Counted from the stretch's first letter, positions 24,584 through 35,623 are shown. The stretch: 64,000 bases of DNA from Anatilimnocola aggregata (GCF_007747655.1 NZ_CP036274.1:8618001-8682000); one strand, 5' to 3'. Numbers and translations: made by a program. The notes: generated by a model from the sequence alone, not told the origin.

Positions 24584-25966
24584 TCACTTCTTAGGCTCTT
24601 TCCTTCCGGCTTTCTTTTTCGAGATCTCGATCGGTACGTCGTTTTGACGCGTGGGGCCGGGAGTGCTGCGGCCATCAGCGATATAGCGCCGCATAAGGAC
24701 GGTGAGCCGCTCGACGACCTCTGAGTTTGCCGCGGCGATATTGTTCGTCTCGCTCAAGTCGCTCTGCAGGTTGTATAGTTCGCGCTCTCCATTTTTGAAG
24801 AAGATGAGCTTCCAATCGCCTTTCCGGATGGCGAGGTCACCTTTCGGCGATTGGTGGATGGTGGCCTCGCGTACCGGGGCTTTCGCGGTGCCGAGCAGGT
24901 TGGGCAGGATGCTCACACTGTCCTCGGCCGCGTTGTCGGGAAGTTTCGCGCCGATGATTTCGGCGCAGGTGGCCATGAGGTCATTGAGGCAGATCGTGTC
25001 GTCGCATACCGTGCCCGGCTTCACTTTCCCGGGCCACTGCACCAGGAACGGCACACGATGCCCACCTTCGTAGATGCTGCTTTTGCTGGCCCGTAGCGGA
25101 GCATATACCCGGCCGGCAGCGCCGTTGTCACTGGTCGCGATGACCAGAGTGTTCGCGGTCAGACCGTGACGATCGAGCGCGTCGAGCACTTGCCCTGTGA
25201 TCCAATCCCCTTGATAGAGCCAGTCGCCGTACTTATCGACACCGCTTTTGCCGTCAAATTCCGGGGGCGGAACGATGGGAGTATGCGGCGGGCAAAGAGG
25301 CAAATAGAGGAAAAACGGTCCACCGGCCTTGGCACGCCCGTCGATGTATTCGAGCGCTTTCTTGGTCAGCCAGGGTTGCGTTTCGACCTCGGTCACCTGG
25401 GCGACCACCTTGTCCTGCTCCACAATCATTCCGATGTTGCGAGCATGCGTGTAGCCGGCGAACACATCGAAGCCAAGCGCTGTCGGTCCGTCGGTTGCCC
25501 GCGCTCCAATGGGAGCTGCATCTCCCTTCTTGTCCACGCTGCCGTCCCAGTTCATCCCCAAATGCCACTTGCCGATGCAGGCGGTGTGATAACCGTGCTG
25601 CTTGAGGAATGAAGCTACGGTCAGCCGTTCGCGCGGAATGATCGGGCGTGAAAAGGTGGTGAGGACCCCGAATTGTCCGATTCGCGAGGGATAACGCCCC
25701 GTCAAAACACCGTAACGAGTCGGCGTGCAAACCGCCGCAGCGGAATGCGCATCAGTGAACCTCATCCCCGTGCGAGCCAGTCGATCGAGATCGGGAGTCT
25801 TGAATTCCGAATCGGCTCGATAGCAGGGAGGCTGCCCGTAGCCCATGTCGTCGAGCAGGATGAACACGATATTCGGTGGTGCTGCGGACTCCGCTGCCTG
25901 CAGCTGCACCCAGGGAACCAGCAGCAAAAGTCCGATCGCGCTTCTACATTTTGCGAGGTTGCTCAT
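24584..25966 (-). CDS. Arylsulfatase A-type secreted sulfatase
   Basis: 460 residues from the ATG at 25966, which overlaps the upstream sulfatase stop as ATGA, so translation is coupled. A signal peptide (about 1-24) precedes NIVFILLDDMGYGQPPCY (metal-binding Asp-Asp). The formylglycine motif CTPTR starts at Cys80 in AVCTPTRYGVLTGRYPSR. Further family blocks are GKWHLG, SDNGA and the C-terminal GDWKLIFF. Sulfate esters on polysaccharides are the likely substrate. The tail is Lys-rich (KKKAGRKEPKK). Confidence 0.93.
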   Translation of the reverse strand: MSNLAKCRSAIGLLLLVPWVQLQAAESAAPPNIVFILLDDMGYGQPPCYRADSEFKTPDLDRLARTGMRFTDAHSAAAVCTPTRYGVLTGRYPSRIGQFGVLTTFSRPIIPRERLTVASFLKQHGYHTACIGKWHLGMNWDGSVDKKGDAAPIGARATDGPTALGFDVFAGYTHARNIGMIVEQDKVVAQVTEVETQPWLTKKALEYIDGRAKAGGPFFLYLPLCPPHTPIVPPPEFDGKSGVDKYGDWLYQGDWITGQVLDALDRHGLTANTLVIATSDNGAAGRVYAPLRASKSSIYEGGHRVPFLVQWPGKVKPGTVCDDTICLNDLMATCAEIIGAKLPDNAAEDSVSILPNLLGTAKAPVREATIHQSPKGDLAIRKGDWKLIFFKNGERELYNLQSDLSETNNIAAANSEVVERLTVLMRRYIADGRSTPGPTRQNDVPIEISKKKAGRKEPKK

Positions 25967-27501
25967 TTCTTCCCTTTTCTTTTCTTCTTGGGCGTCTCGC
26001 TCGCGGGCGAGTCGGTTTTGGTCGGGTCGTCCGGCCCTCCGCCGAATTGCTTCCAATACAGCTCTTTGTAAGGATTGACCTTGGGCCCAACGGCGTCTTC
26101 ATTGACCAGTAGCGGCTGCACGTCGGTCCACCACTGGTCGTAGGCCGAGCGGAGCTTCGCAACCTCGTCAGGATGCTTGTCGATGACGTTGGTCGTTTCG
26201 CCCCTATCGGCTTGCAGATCGTATAGCTCCCGGTCTTCCACCAGCCGGAAGCGGCTATCGCGGATTGACGAGCTCTTGTGCTTCGACTGGGCCACTTGCC
26301 CTTTGGCCCAACGGCCGACATGGGTGACCAGCGTAAGATCCGCCCATTGGGCATTGGGATCTGCCAACAACGGCAGCAGACTTCGCCCCTCCACTTGTTT
26401 CTGCAGGTCGGCGCTTAGCTTAACGCCGGCGAGTTCAGCCAGCGTGGGGAGGATGTCGATGTGCGCGGTCAGTGCGGAGCAATCAACACCTGCTGCGAGC
26501 TTACTCGGCCAGCGCCAGAACGCCGGCGAGTGCGTGCCGCCGGAATACATCGAGCCTTTGCCGGCGCGATAACCGCCGCTATACAGTCGTGTGTGCGTGC
26601 CGCCATTGTCGCTCATAAAAATCACGAGCGTGTCGTTTTCGATGTCCAACTCCTTGAGCTGTGCCAGCACCTTGCCGATGTTGTCGTCGATGTTCGTGAT
26701 CATTGAGTAGTAGGCAACATCGCCAGCGGCCAGTTGCTTGCCGCCGATTTCTTTTCCTTCATAGAGCTTGTCGTACTGCGCTCCGGGACTAACCAGCGGC
26801 CCGTGCGGAGCATTCGGCGTGATGTAGGCAAAAAACGGAGTGCTCTTGCTCTCGCTGCGATTCGCCTTGATCCACTTCATCGCTTGCGCGAAAAACAGAT
26901 CAGTGCAATAGCCCTTCGTCTTCACAAAAGTGCCGTTGTGGCGAATAGCGGGATCAAAATACTTGTTGTTCGGCGCATCACCGCAACTGCCGGGATAAGA
27001 CTGACCAATGCCGCCGGCGCCATGAATGAACACTTCGTCGAATCCGCGATTCTGCGGCTGATAAGGCTCTTCGTCGCCCAGATGCCATTTCCCGAAGATG
27101 CCGGTCGTGTAACCGGCCGACTTCAGAACCTGAGCTAGGGTGATGGTCGTGAGCGCCATCCGCTCGCGTTCGTTGATCGTGTGCGTGACACCATTCTTGA
27201 ATTCATGCCTCCCGCTCAAGAGCGACGACCGCGTCGGAGCGCAGGTTGGGCTGACATGAAAATCCGTGAAGTGTGTGCCCTGGGCATACAGCCGGTCAAG
27301 GTTCGGTGTTTTGATCAGTGGATTGCCATGCGCGGCAATGTCTCCCCAGCCCATGTCGTCCGGCATGACCAAAACAATATTCGGCTTCGAACCCGCCATG
27401 GTCGCGCGATCGGCGGAGGCCGCGCGGTTATTCGCGCCGAGGACAACACTCCCTACGAGGCAAGCGAGGAGCAGATGAAATGACATTCCTTGCCGAAGCA
27501 T
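25963..27501 (-). CDS. Arylsulfatase A-type secreted sulfatase
   Basis: 512 residues. An N-terminal signal peptide precedes PNIVLVMPDDMGWGDIAAHG. The formylglycine motif CAPTR starts at Cys87. The FGKWHLGDEEPYQPQNRGFDE and MSDNGGTHTR blocks and a Lys-rich C-terminus are typical. It is translationally coupled to the next sulfatase through an ATGA overlap. The first Met may be residue 6 (MSFHLLL). It is the second of three consecutive sulfatases in the leftward operon. Confidence 0.93.
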   Translation of the reverse strand: MLRQGMSFHLLLACLVGSVVLGANNRAASADRATMAGSKPNIVLVMPDDMGWGDIAAHGNPLIKTPNLDRLYAQGTHFTDFHVSPTCAPTRSSLLSGRHEFKNGVTHTINERERMALTTITLAQVLKSAGYTTGIFGKWHLGDEEPYQPQNRGFDEVFIHGAGGIGQSYPGSCGDAPNNKYFDPAIRHNGTFVKTKGYCTDLFFAQAMKWIKANRSESKSTPFFAYITPNAPHGPLVSPGAQYDKLYEGKEIGGKQLAAGDVAYYSMITNIDDNIGKVLAQLKELDIENDTLVIFMSDNGGTHTRLYSGGYRAGKGSMYSGGTHSPAFWRWPSKLAAGVDCSALTAHIDILPTLAELAGVKLSADLQKQVEGRSLLPLLADPNAQWADLTLVTHVGRWAKGQVAQSKHKSSSIRDSRFRLVEDRELYDLQADRGETTNVIDKHPDEVAKLRSAYDQWWTDVQPLLVNEDAVGPKVNPYKELYWKQFGGGPDDPTKTDSPASETPKKKRKGKK

Positions 27502-27594
27502 AGTTGTCTCCCAAAGAGTTAAATGCGATTTCGGAATGGTCCCAGTTTAAGCAACGAAGATCGTCGACGGAGCGATGGACTTACGCCGGAGCGC

Positions 27595-27720
27595 TCACTT
27601 TGCTGCTTTCTTTTTGTTGCCTTTCTGGGGCGCTCCTTTGGCAGGTTCAGGTTCATCCTGCTTGCCAAACTTGGCGCGCCGATCGCGTTCGTAGCGGTCC
27701 GTCGCAGCAAAGGCACCTTC
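27595..27720 (-). pseudogene. Orphan C-terminal tail of a lost sulfatase
   Basis: Immediately after the stop of the upstream sulfatase, the minus strand can be read as AFAATDRYERDRRAKFGKQD followed by a Pro/Lys-rich tail (EPEPAKGAPQKGNKKKAAK) and a TGA at 27595. Basic tails of this kind end several sulfatases here, and AATDRYERDRR resembles their final helix. No sulfatase body precedes it. It suggests that a fourth gene was deleted from between its neighbours, leaving about 40 codons. Confidence 0.6.
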
Positions 27721-27727
27721 CTGAAGG

Positions 27728-29650
27728 CTAAAAGTCCCAGCGTTTTTTGCCGTTTTGGGTGTTCAGTTCAATCCAGTCGATCTCGACCAGCTTGCCATCG
27801 GCCGGTAGGTGAAGGCGCAAGATTCCGGATTCGCCACGCTGAGCGGGGATCTTCAGTTCGCGCTCCGTCCAGGTTTGTGCCTCGGCTGCAAAGGCTTCCG
27901 ACTTCCGCGCAGATTTCACATCGCTACCAGTAAGCCATTCGATCCAACCTTTGCCACTTCCACCGCGCATGCGAACCACCAGTTTTGCCTCGCCATCGAG
28001 AGTGCCAGGGGCGAAACCGAAGAAAGGGGCTGCGCTCGTGCCCTGGACAATCGCAACACCTTCTTCTATCCGCACGCCGCAACCCCGCGCTTTCCAACCC
28101 TTCAATCCAGGGATCGCGCCTGGATCGTTGCGGTCGCTGGCTTTTTTGGGTGCAGGCCGCTGGTCGCGGGCTTTGGGTTTCCCAATGTCCTCCGGGCGAT
28201 AATTCGCTGCATCAAAGTCGGTATTGGGAATCGGCCTTACGGTTTTCGTGCGATGGAGGAAGTCCTCGATCAGCGAGTCCAGTTCGCGGACCAACTCCTG
28301 TCTCTCGTCGGCGAGATTCTTGGTCTCTCCCAGGTCCTTGCGCAAATCGTAGAGCAGATACCGATGTGACTCTTTGTCACCACCATGGAAGATGCGAATC
28401 AGCTTCCAATCGCCGCGATGCACCGAAACCGAAGGCGGTAACCAGTCGGGCACGGGCGGTGAATGGGGAAAATACTGAAAGAGCGGGCGATCGGCGAACT
28501 TCTCACCTTTCAAAACCGGCAGGACGCTCATGCCATCGAACTGCTGCCCCTTCGCGGGCGGAATACCCAGGCCATCCAACAGCGTCGGATAGTAATCTTC
28601 ACTCTGAAGCGGAACGTCGCTCTTCGTGTTGGGTTCAACCACACCGGGCCAGCACACGACACATGGCACTCGTGTCCCGCCCTCGAACATCGTCGCTTTC
28701 CCGCCTCGCAGCGGCGTGTTGCTCGTTGGCACCGTGCCGTCCACCACGCTATACATGTTGCCGCCGTTGTCCGACGTAAACACGATGATCGTGTTGTCGG
28801 CGAGTTTGAGACGATCGAGCGTATCAAGCAGCGTCCCCACGGCATCGTCCATGCTCTCCACCATCGCGGCATAGGTGGGACTACGCTGAGGATCTTTCGG
28901 ATTCACTCGGCCACGATGTTTCTCAATCAAAGCCCGCTTGGCGTCAAAGGGGGCGTGAACACTGAACATCCAGTAATTGAGGAAGAACGGCTTGTCCTTG
29001 TGCTGTTCGATCCACGCCGTCGCCTCCTTGGCCATGCGGTCTTCGATGTGTTGCTGGGGCACATCGGGATCGTGGTCGAAATCTTTGAACTTCCACGGCG
29101 CTACATAGCTCCCAGCGGGCCCAGGGCCTGGATGATGAGGAACATCGACGTCAAATCCATGCACACGTGGCGAATAGGGCTCGTGGCCCAGATGCCACTT
29201 GCCGAAGTGACCCGTGGCATAGCCTACTGCCTTGAGTGACTTAGCCAGGGTGGGATAGTCCGTTTTCAGTCGCGTCACCGGTTCCGGCTGGACTGACTTG
29301 GCGGAGGGCGGCGCTGACACGCCGGGCGTGGCCTTCAAGACGACTTGGGGAAGGTGGCAGTTCGGCGTCGTGATGCCGGTCCTGGCCGGGCTCAATCCAG
29401 TCAGAATTGCCGAACGGGTCGGCGAGCAAAGCGGGCTGGCCGAATACGCGTGCGTGAACGTCATCCCACGCTTGGCAAGTCGTTCGAGGTTCGGCGTGTT
29501 GTAGAACTTTGTGTGGCCGTAGAGCGTGGTGTCTGCCCACCCGAGATCGTCGGCGAGAATGAAGACGACATTTGGCCGAGCAGGTTCCTCCGCCAGGCCT
29601 ACGGCGGATTGAAACACACACAGGGCGACGGCAAACAGAACGTGTTTCAT
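27728..29650 (-). CDS. Sulfatase with an extra C-terminal domain
   Basis: 640 residues from the ATG at 29650, signal peptide about 1-20. The sulfatase core (about 25-490) has [13 protein letters not shown], the formylglycine motif CSPTR from Cys75, [19 protein letters not shown] and TSDNGGNM. After a Lys/Asp linker, a beta-rich domain of about 130 residues follows ([39 protein letters not shown], ending IDWIELNT). This probably binds carbohydrate. It is about 140 residues longer than its neighbours because of this addition. Confidence 0.92.
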   Translation of the reverse strand: MKHVLFAVALCVFQSAVGLAEEPARPNVVFILADDLGWADTTLYGHTKFYNTPNLERLAKRGMTFTHAYSASPLCSPTRSAILTGLSPARTGITTPNCHLPQVVLKATPGVSAPPSAKSVQPEPVTRLKTDYPTLAKSLKAVGYATGHFGKWHLGHEPYSPRVHGFDVDVPHHPGPGPAGSYVAPWKFKDFDHDPDVPQQHIEDRMAKEATAWIEQHKDKPFFLNYWMFSVHAPFDAKRALIEKHRGRVNPKDPQRSPTYAAMVESMDDAVGTLLDTLDRLKLADNTIIVFTSDNGGNMYSVVDGTVPTSNTPLRGGKATMFEGGTRVPCVVCWPGVVEPNTKSDVPLQSEDYYPTLLDGLGIPPAKGQQFDGMSVLPVLKGEKFADRPLFQYFPHSPPVPDWLPPSVSVHRGDWKLIRIFHGGDKESHRYLLYDLRKDLGETKNLADERQELVRELDSLIEDFLHRTKTVRPIPNTDFDAANYRPEDIGKPKARDQRPAPKKASDRNDPGAIPGLKGWKARGCGVRIEEGVAIVQGTSAAPFFGFAPGTLDGEAKLVVRMRGGSGKGWIEWLTGSDVKSARKSEAFAAEAQTWTERELKIPAQRGESGILRLHLPADGKLVEIDWIELNTQNGKKRWDF

Positions 29651-29722
29651 GGCAGGCTGCAAGGAACTGTGGCTAACTGGTTCGGAAGCGGGGCGTAGCA
29701 CAATGAGTGCAGCACAAAGCGA

Positions 29723-31153
29723 TTACTTCTTCTCCTGCTTCAGCAGTTCGAGCATCCCCTTACCTAACGCCTCACCCACAAGCATGTAGGTCTCGGCGTT
29801 TTGGTTGTAGTGGTAGCCTTGGCTCTTCGGCGATACGTCCGCTTCTCGCCAAAAGTCGCGCGACTCGACTGTCAGCACGTTCCCCATGAACTCCGGGTAC
29901 TTCCCCTTGTCGCCGCTGACGGCAAGCTGGGCCTCTGCGACGATTTTATGTGGCCCCGCCAATTTCCAGCCGTCAAACCCGATTGTCGCGATGACGAAAG
30001 GCGCCTGTGGCGCTGCAAACTCTTTGCGCAGCGCTTTAATCAGGTGCACCAGGTTCTGTTCATACCGGCTCGCGTACGGTTCGCCCCCGTCCTTGTGCCC
30101 CTGCCACCACACGAAACCAGCGATCTCATAGCCGCGCCCCTTCCAGTGCGGAAACTCCTTGTCAAAGTTGTCCAGCACCCGGTGAACCTCGCCGAAGCAG
30201 TCGTCGTACTGCTTGCCTGCGTACCAGGTGATCGGTTGGGGCTTCGATCCTTTCTCCCACTTCGCAGGTGATTCCTTGTAACCCGCGTAGACATAGCCAT
30301 CCTGCTCAAACTGCTTGCTGCCGGGCGGCAGATAGTCCCAGCCCAATGAGCGGTTCCCCTGTGAAGCCTTGAGGAGGAGAACCGGCTCTTCGTGATACTC
30401 GCCCACCATGTGCCCGAAGCCGAGTTCAGGGCCGATGTTGTTGTCACCGGCTCCGCATCCGATGCTGATCCACTTGTTCGCCGTCGCCGTCACCACGCCG
30501 TTGTACCAAACGTCATCGCGCTGAACCCAGTTACCCTTCTTGTCGACAAGGTAAGGAAACTTGCCATCTTGCTTCACGACAGTCGCCAGCGTGCCCGGAA
30601 TATCCGTCCGCGCCAGCCAGCCGAGTCCGTTCGCGTGTTCAGTCAGGTACGTAATCTTGAAGGGGACTTTCTTACCCGCCGTCAGCTTGAGATGCGTATA
30701 GACGGCATCCTTGCCAGGTTCATGGCGGTGCACTTCCTTGCCCTCAACTTCCATGATGTTGTGGGTGGACTCCCCGTAGCCGGGGCGAAACTCGTAGACG
30801 CCGGTTGTCGTGCTCTGGATGGCCCCACGCACGATCTGCGTCCCGCCGCCTGGGTACGGCGTAGGATTGGTGCCGCCAAAGCTCTCCAGCTTGAGCGTCT
30901 TGACCGGTTCGATCTTTTCGTAGTCAGTATTCGGATCGTACTTACCGGGATACACCGACAGAATGGGGTCGATGAACTCCGCTCCCCAGCGACTGCCGCC
31001 GCCCGTCACCTGCCCGATGCCAACCATATTGGACTGCCCAGAGAGGATGTAGACCTTGACCGGCTTGTCAGCGGCGAAGACAGACGCTGCCGCCCAAGCC
31101 GAGGCCCAGAGGATTGTTTGCGTGATGACGAGACAGCAACGCTGCATGTTCAT
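29723..31153 (-). CDS. Sialate-O-acetylesterase-like SGNH carbohydrate esterase with inserted PA14-like domain
   Basis: 476 residues, signal peptide about 1-27 (ends VFAADK). The nucleophile block YILSGQSNMVGIGQV is at about 33-45. Instead of continuing directly, about 120 residues (STTTGVYEFRPGYGESTHNI, then KITYLTEHANGLGWLARTDI) form a PA14/YHYH-like beta insertion. The SGNH core then resumes with NIGPELGFGH, LLLKASQGNRSLGWDYLP and FVWWQGHKDGG. The catalytic His candidate is in the GYHYNQNAETYMLVGEALG block. It acts outside the cytoplasm on acetylated sugars. Confidence 0.87.
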   Translation of the reverse strand: MNMQRCCLVITQTILWASAWAAASVFAADKPVKVYILSGQSNMVGIGQVTGGGSRWGAEFIDPILSVYPGKYDPNTDYEKIEPVKTLKLESFGGTNPTPYPGGGTQIVRGAIQSTTTGVYEFRPGYGESTHNIMEVEGKEVHRHEPGKDAVYTHLKLTAGKKVPFKITYLTEHANGLGWLARTDIPGTLATVVKQDGKFPYLVDKKGNWVQRDDVWYNGVVTATANKWISIGCGAGDNNIGPELGFGHMVGEYHEEPVLLLKASQGNRSLGWDYLPPGSKQFEQDGYVYAGYKESPAKWEKGSKPQPITWYAGKQYDDCFGEVHRVLDNFDKEFPHWKGRGYEIAGFVWWQGHKDGGEPYASRYEQNLVHLIKALRKEFAAPQAPFVIATIGFDGWKLAGPHKIVAEAQLAVSGDKGKYPEFMGNVLTVESRDFWREADVSPKSQGYHYNQNAETYMLVGEALGKGMLELLKQEKK

Positions 31154-31314
31154 GGTGATAACTTTGCGAATAGTGTCGATCGAGGTGAATGAGCAATTCG
31201 ACAAGCGATTTTAACATGATCGTGGTCAGAATTTGGTGAGTCGCTGGTGAGCTGGCATTTGGTTCAGCATTAAGCCGCCAAACCGTGAAGTTCAGCACAA
31301 ACGAAGCTGTGCGG

Positions 31315-32868
31315 CTATTCTCGCGGCAAATCCGGTTCGAACTTGAGAAGTTCTGGATGCGAACAGAACGGCGCTGCGGGTAGTCCGTCGCGGTTATAGA
31401 GGCGGCATTGCTGCGGATTGATTGCGTAGGCGTAACGCACGGCTGCCGGGCGTGGCAGACGCTCGTTGCGGACGATGACTGTCGCGCCGCGAATCGTCGC
31501 GTCGGCCGGATGCCAATTTCCTTCCTGGTCCGCCAACTCGAAGTGCGCCAGCGCGACCGCACGATCTTCCTTGGGTTCCGCCAGACCGTCCTTGATCGCG
31601 GTCATTAGACCGCTATCTACCTGCGTGAAGAACACAACGGCCCGGCCGTCCGCGATTTCCACACGGTCAAATTGCGGTCCGCTTGAAGGGACTTTTCGGC
31701 CGTATTCATCGGCCAGAGCCAACCGGGCGAGTCACTTCCCGACATCGAACTTGTTTGGCGGATGAATGTCCTCGTGAAATAGATCAATGGTCACCGCCAT
31801 TCCCGTGTGCGGCAGACCCATGCTCAGACGCTGCTGTTCGCGCAGATACGGCCAACCGGCCCGAGCGCCGCTGCCGGGAAGCTGGACGAAGTAGACGGGA
31901 AGAGCGTCGTTCCCCAATTCGGTTCGCCAGCCGGTGATCAGCGCCCGCATCTTGTGTCGGTAGTCGCGTGGATCTTCGCCATCGCCACAGTTCGATTCCC
32001 CCTGATACCAGATTGCGCCGCGCACCGCGAACCGATTGATCGGCGCCAGACGCGAATGAAACAGTCGTCCCGGCAGCCAATTCGCATCGCGGGCTCGAAC
32101 GCCGCCCGGCAGTTTCCAGATGCCGAGCAGATCTTCTTGATCCCCCAATTCCAACTCTCGCAGCAGTGTGGGGTGGGACTTGAACGCGGCGCGGGGGATG
32201 AACGGTTCGATCGGAGTTCCTCCGCGCGACGTATCGACGATTCCGATCGGAACGGCCAGTTCCAACTGAAATTTTCTCGCGAAGTAGAACGCGGCCGCTG
32301 AGAACCCGCCGACCGTATTCGGCGAGCAAACAGACCAACCGGCTTTGACCGGAATATCTTTGGTTGGCACCACTGATTGCGGCTCGTCGATTCGCCGGAA
32401 GCGAATGGTGGGAAGTTTTGCGGCTGCGATGTCCGCTTCAGCCTGTGAGAAGTGCTTGGCCACTGCCTGGACGTTCATAGCCATATTGGATTGGCCGCTC
32501 GCGTGCCAAACATCCCCGACAACGACGTCGGCGACGACTACGGTCTCGCCATCACAAGCCGCAACAAGTTTCCGGGCCTCGTCACTCGCTGCCAACGGCT
32601 TGAGGATCGCCTGCCACGTGCCATCGTCGTTCACTTTCGCTGTGATAATTTGGTCAGCGAACTGAACCGTGACGACTCGGCCTTTGTCGGCCCATCCCCA
32701 AACCGGGACGGGGCGTTCTCGCTGCAACACCATGTGATCGCTGAAAATCCCGGCCAACTTCAGCTCCGCGCGCGCAACCGAGTAACCGCTGATCCACCCA
32801 TGAATGAGCATTATCGCGAGGCAAATGCGAATAGCTCGGTGCCTGACTGCCTTCGAGACCGTGTGCAT
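31315..32868 (-). pseudogene. Sialate 9-O-acetylesterase-type gene interrupted by an in-frame TGA
   Basis: The frame from 32868 encodes 378 residues: signal peptide, N-terminal jelly-roll (LKLAGIFSDHMVLQRERPVPVWGWA), the SGNH core with Ser127 in SGQSNMAMN, and AIWYQGESN. The catalytic Asp/His block is LFHEDIHPPNKFDVGK. A TGA at 31732-31734 follows directly. The same frame then continues, without any shift, as LARLALADEYGRKVPSSGP and the normal C-terminal beta domain to 31315. The expected residue at the stop is Arg, so a CGA-to-TGA change fits. The shortened protein keeps the catalytic residues but loses its last 135 residues. Confidence 0.85.
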
Positions 32869-32919
32869 CGACGTTTCCTTCCGGTGTGCGTTCTCTGGAA
32901 TCGAATACGAGTCGATGCC

Positions 32920-33462
32920 TCAAAGTCGCTTGACCCATGTCGAAACGTCTAGCACTTCACTCAACAGCATCTGCTGAGCGCAAAGGATGGATCGGTGTAG
33001 TTCCTCAGCCGTCACCTCACCCGCCGAGTTCGATAGCGCGAGCGTTCCCGTTGCGTCCCGTAAAAACTCCACCTTCAAGCCGAGGTGAACCGCTTGTCGG
33101 GCTGTCGTGTCGCAGCACATGTGCGTCATGTAACCTGCAACCGTGACAGTGTCGATTCCCTGTTCCCGTAGCCAACTTTCCAGTAGCGTGCCCGTGAAAC
33201 TTCCCGGCATAGTCTTCTCAACCAGGAGTGCATGGGGGCGTCTTTTGACCTCTGGATGCAGTTCCCAGCCCGGCGTGCCCTTCTGGAAGAACGGCATGGC
33301 CGGATCCGGAAAGTGATGCTGCACGACGATCACGGGCACCCGGCCTGCCGCTGCATCCATCGCAGCCAGTATCTGTTCCAAGTGCCCTGCGGGGTGCGTG
33401 ATCGGCAGCGCGCCGGTGAAGTATTCGTTCTGAACGTCGATCACGAGGAGAGCGCGACTCAT
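32920..33462 (-). CDS. Isochorismatase-like cysteine hydrolase
   Basis: 180 residues from the ATG at 33462. The family triad is visible: Asp9 in LLVIDVQNEYF, Lys83 in LLVEKTMPGSF, and Cys116 in GYMTHMCCDTTAR. The protein is cytoplasmic with a Rossmann-like fold. Relatives split amides such as nicotinamide or N-carbamoyl compounds, but the substrate here is unknown. It lies 50 bp upstream of the interrupted acetylesterase gene on the same strand. Confidence 0.9.
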   Translation of the reverse strand: MSRALLVIDVQNEYFTGALPITHPAGHLEQILAAMDAAAGRVPVIVVQHHFPDPAMPFFQKGTPGWELHPEVKRRPHALLVEKTMPGSFTGTLLESWLREQGIDTVTVAGYMTHMCCDTTARQAVHLGLKVEFLRDATGTLALSNSAGEVTAEELHRSILCAQQMLLSEVLDVSTWVKRL

Positions 33463-33593
33463 TGGAGGTTCCCGGGCCGCTTCGATGGCGGCGAATAGGC
33501 GTTTGACGGAACGAACGTGTGTGCGATGGTGCGTCGAACCAGAGTTAATAGCAAGTCGCTGGATTGTAGCCTGCCAGCTCGCGGCCATTCCTT

Positions 33594-34073
33594 TTAGGAG
33601 TTAATTCGCCAAATCGTGTAGTTCAGCACGGCCGCAAAGCTAACCCAGGCTAGGTACGGCGTCAGCAGCCAACCGGCGATCAGCGAGCATCGAAAGAACG
33701 CCGCCGTCGTCGCCGCGATCGCCAGCCACGGGAGCACGATCTCCGCAAGTGCCCAGCCAGGCTGATGAAGTCCGAAGAAGATCCACGGCCAGGCGATGTT
33801 CAGCGCGAGTTGCAATGCGAACAGGGTTAGTGGCGTCGAGGCGGCCGCGAAACCTGCCGGTCTCCAGACGAGCCAGGCTGCAATCGCCATCAGGATGTAG
33901 AGCGTCGTCCAGACCGGCCCGAAGATCCAGTTGGGTGGGTTCCAGGACGGCTTCTCGATCGTCCGATACCAGCCGTCAATCTCAGGCGTGGTTGCGATGG
34001 CTCCGAGAGCAGCCGCACCGAGGCAGATGGCGATGAAGATGACGAGGCCTATCCAGCAGGTGCGGTCCGTCAA
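33594..34073 (-). CDS. TspO/MBR family membrane protein
   Basis: About 159 residues. The best start is the TTG at 34073, because AAGGAG lies seven bases before it and the length then matches the family norm of about 160. Five membrane helices are predicted. The signature [20 protein letters not shown] and the closing [12 protein letters not shown] are family-typical. TspO proteins bind porphyrins and sterol-like ligands and take part in stress and tetrapyrrole handling. No operon partner is close enough to be sure. Confidence 0.92.
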   Translation of the reverse strand: MTDRTCWIGLVIFIAICLGAAALGAIATTPEIDGWYRTIEKPSWNPPNWIFGPVWTTLYILMAIAAWLVWRPAGFAAASTPLTLFALQLALNIAWPWIFFGLHQPGWALAEIVLPWLAIAATTAAFFRCSLIAGWLLTPYLAWVSFAAVLNYTIWRINS

Positions 34074-34210
34074 TGCGTTCTCCTTTTGCTTGATTCGTCT
34101 CGGCTCAAGTAAGCTCTTCTTGCTTTCAGTATGATCGTGGGCAACGCCGAGTGGGCAGGTTGATAGTATCATTGGGCGGCACGACGGACTTTCCAAGACG
34201 GGTAAATTGC

Positions 34211-35608
34211 ATGTCTCGACTCCTTGCCTTGCTCATTACGATTAGCCTCTCGATCAGCGCGGCAGCGGCAGCCAATAAGCCAAACATCCTCGTGATCGTC
34301 GCGGACGATCTGGGTTACGCAGACATCGGCGTGCACGGCGGCAAGTCCGTGCCGACGCCGAACATTGACGCCCTCGCTGCTTCGGGCGTCCGCTGCACGA
34401 GCGGTTACGTATCCAGTCCGTATTGCAGCCCGAGCCGCGCCGGGTTTCTTACCGGTCGGTATCAAACTCGTTTCGGTCACGAGTTCAATCCTCACGTCGG
34501 TGAGGGAGCCAAGCTCGGCTTGCCCCTCGACCAACGCACGATCGCAGATCATCTACGTGCAGTCGGTTACGCGACCAGCTTGATCGGAAAATGGCATCAG
34601 GGCTTCGACTACGCCCATCATCCGCAATCACGCGGTTTCGACGATTACTTCGGCTTCCTCGTCGGCGGGCATAACTTCCTGTTGCACAAAGACGCCAAGC
34701 CGGTGTTCGGCAGTGCTCATTCGCACGACTTGATCTATCGCGGTCGTGAGGTCCAGAAGCTCGATGGCTACACCACCGACTTGTTCACCGACGAGGCCCT
34801 TGGTTTCATGGATCGCCAGGCCGAGAAGCCCTGGTTCCTCTACCTAGCCTACAACGCAGTTCACACGCCGCTGGAGATCGTCGACAAGCACAAAAGCCGC
34901 ATCCCCGCCGATGTCACCGATCCCGCTCGACGCGGTTATCTATCGCTGCTGCTGGGACTCGACGATGCCATCGGCCGCATCACCGCTCACCTTGAAAAAA
35001 CAGGCCGGTCGAAGGACACGCTGGTCTTCTTCTTCAGTGATAACGGTGGCTCGGGCCGCAAGCCCTACTTCGCTTACAACACGGGTGTGAACAGTCCGCT
35101 GCGCGGCGACAAGGGGCAGACGCTCGAAGGAGGAATTCGAGTGCCGTTCTTTGTCTCCTGGCCCGGCAATGTGCCTGCAGGCAAGTTATATGATCATCCG
35201 GTGATCACGCTGGACGTTTTGCCGACAGCTCTAAAACTGGCCAGAGCGCCTTCTCCTGCCGACTTGGACGGCGTCAACTTGTTGCCGTTCCTGCGAAGCG
35301 AGGCCAAGGGCTTGCCACACGATTCACTCTACTGGCGATTCGGTCCTCAGAAAGCGGTTCGTCGTGGGCAATGGAAGTTGGTGGACTGGAGAGATCACGA
35401 CGCCAAGAAGAATAGCGGCTGGCAGTTGTTTGATCTGAGCAGCGACATCGGTGAGCAACGTGATCAGGCGGAAAAAGAGCCTGAATTGGTTGCCCAGCTC
35501 AGCCGGGACTGGGAGCAATGGAATGCCAAGAACATTGCGCCCCGTTGGCATGGCAGTCCTGCCGAAGATCCGACCGCCCCGCCCAGACCGGCGACCAAGA
35601 AGAAGTAG
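34211..35608 (+). CDS. Arylsulfatase A-type secreted sulfatase
   Basis: 465 residues from the ATG at 34211, signal peptide about 1-20 (ends AAAAA). [20 protein letters not shown] provides metal ligands, and the formylglycine motif CSPSR starts at Cys72. The blocks [30 protein letters not shown] and [11 protein letters not shown] follow. The C-terminus is Pro/Lys-rich. It starts the rightward half of the island, divergent from TspO, and is followed 15 bp later by a ThuA gene. Confidence 0.93.
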   Translation: MSRLLALLITISLSISAAAAANKPNILVIVADDLGYADIGVHGGKSVPTPNIDALAASGVRCTSGYVSSPYCSPSRAGFLTGRYQTRFGHEFNPHVGEGAKLGLPLDQRTIADHLRAVGYATSLIGKWHQGFDYAHHPQSRGFDDYFGFLVGGHNFLLHKDAKPVFGSAHSHDLIYRGREVQKLDGYTTDLFTDEALGFMDRQAEKPWFLYLAYNAVHTPLEIVDKHKSRIPADVTDPARRGYLSLLLGLDDAIGRITAHLEKTGRSKDTLVFFFSDNGGSGRKPYFAYNTGVNSPLRGDKGQTLEGGIRVPFFVSWPGNVPAGKLYDHPVITLDVLPTALKLARAPSPADLDGVNLLPFLRSEAKGLPHDSLYWRFGPQKAVRRGQWKLVDWRDHDAKKNSGWQLFDLSSDIGEQRDQAEKEPELVAQLSRDWEQWNAKNIAPRWHGSPAEDPTAPPRPATKKK

Positions 35609-35623
35609 CTCCGGGTTCCTCCT

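Noticed and set aside
31732-31734. TGA read as selenocysteine
   Set aside because: The expected residue is Arg in a non-catalytic position and no SECIS-like hairpin is obvious directly after the codon; a nonsense mutation is simpler.
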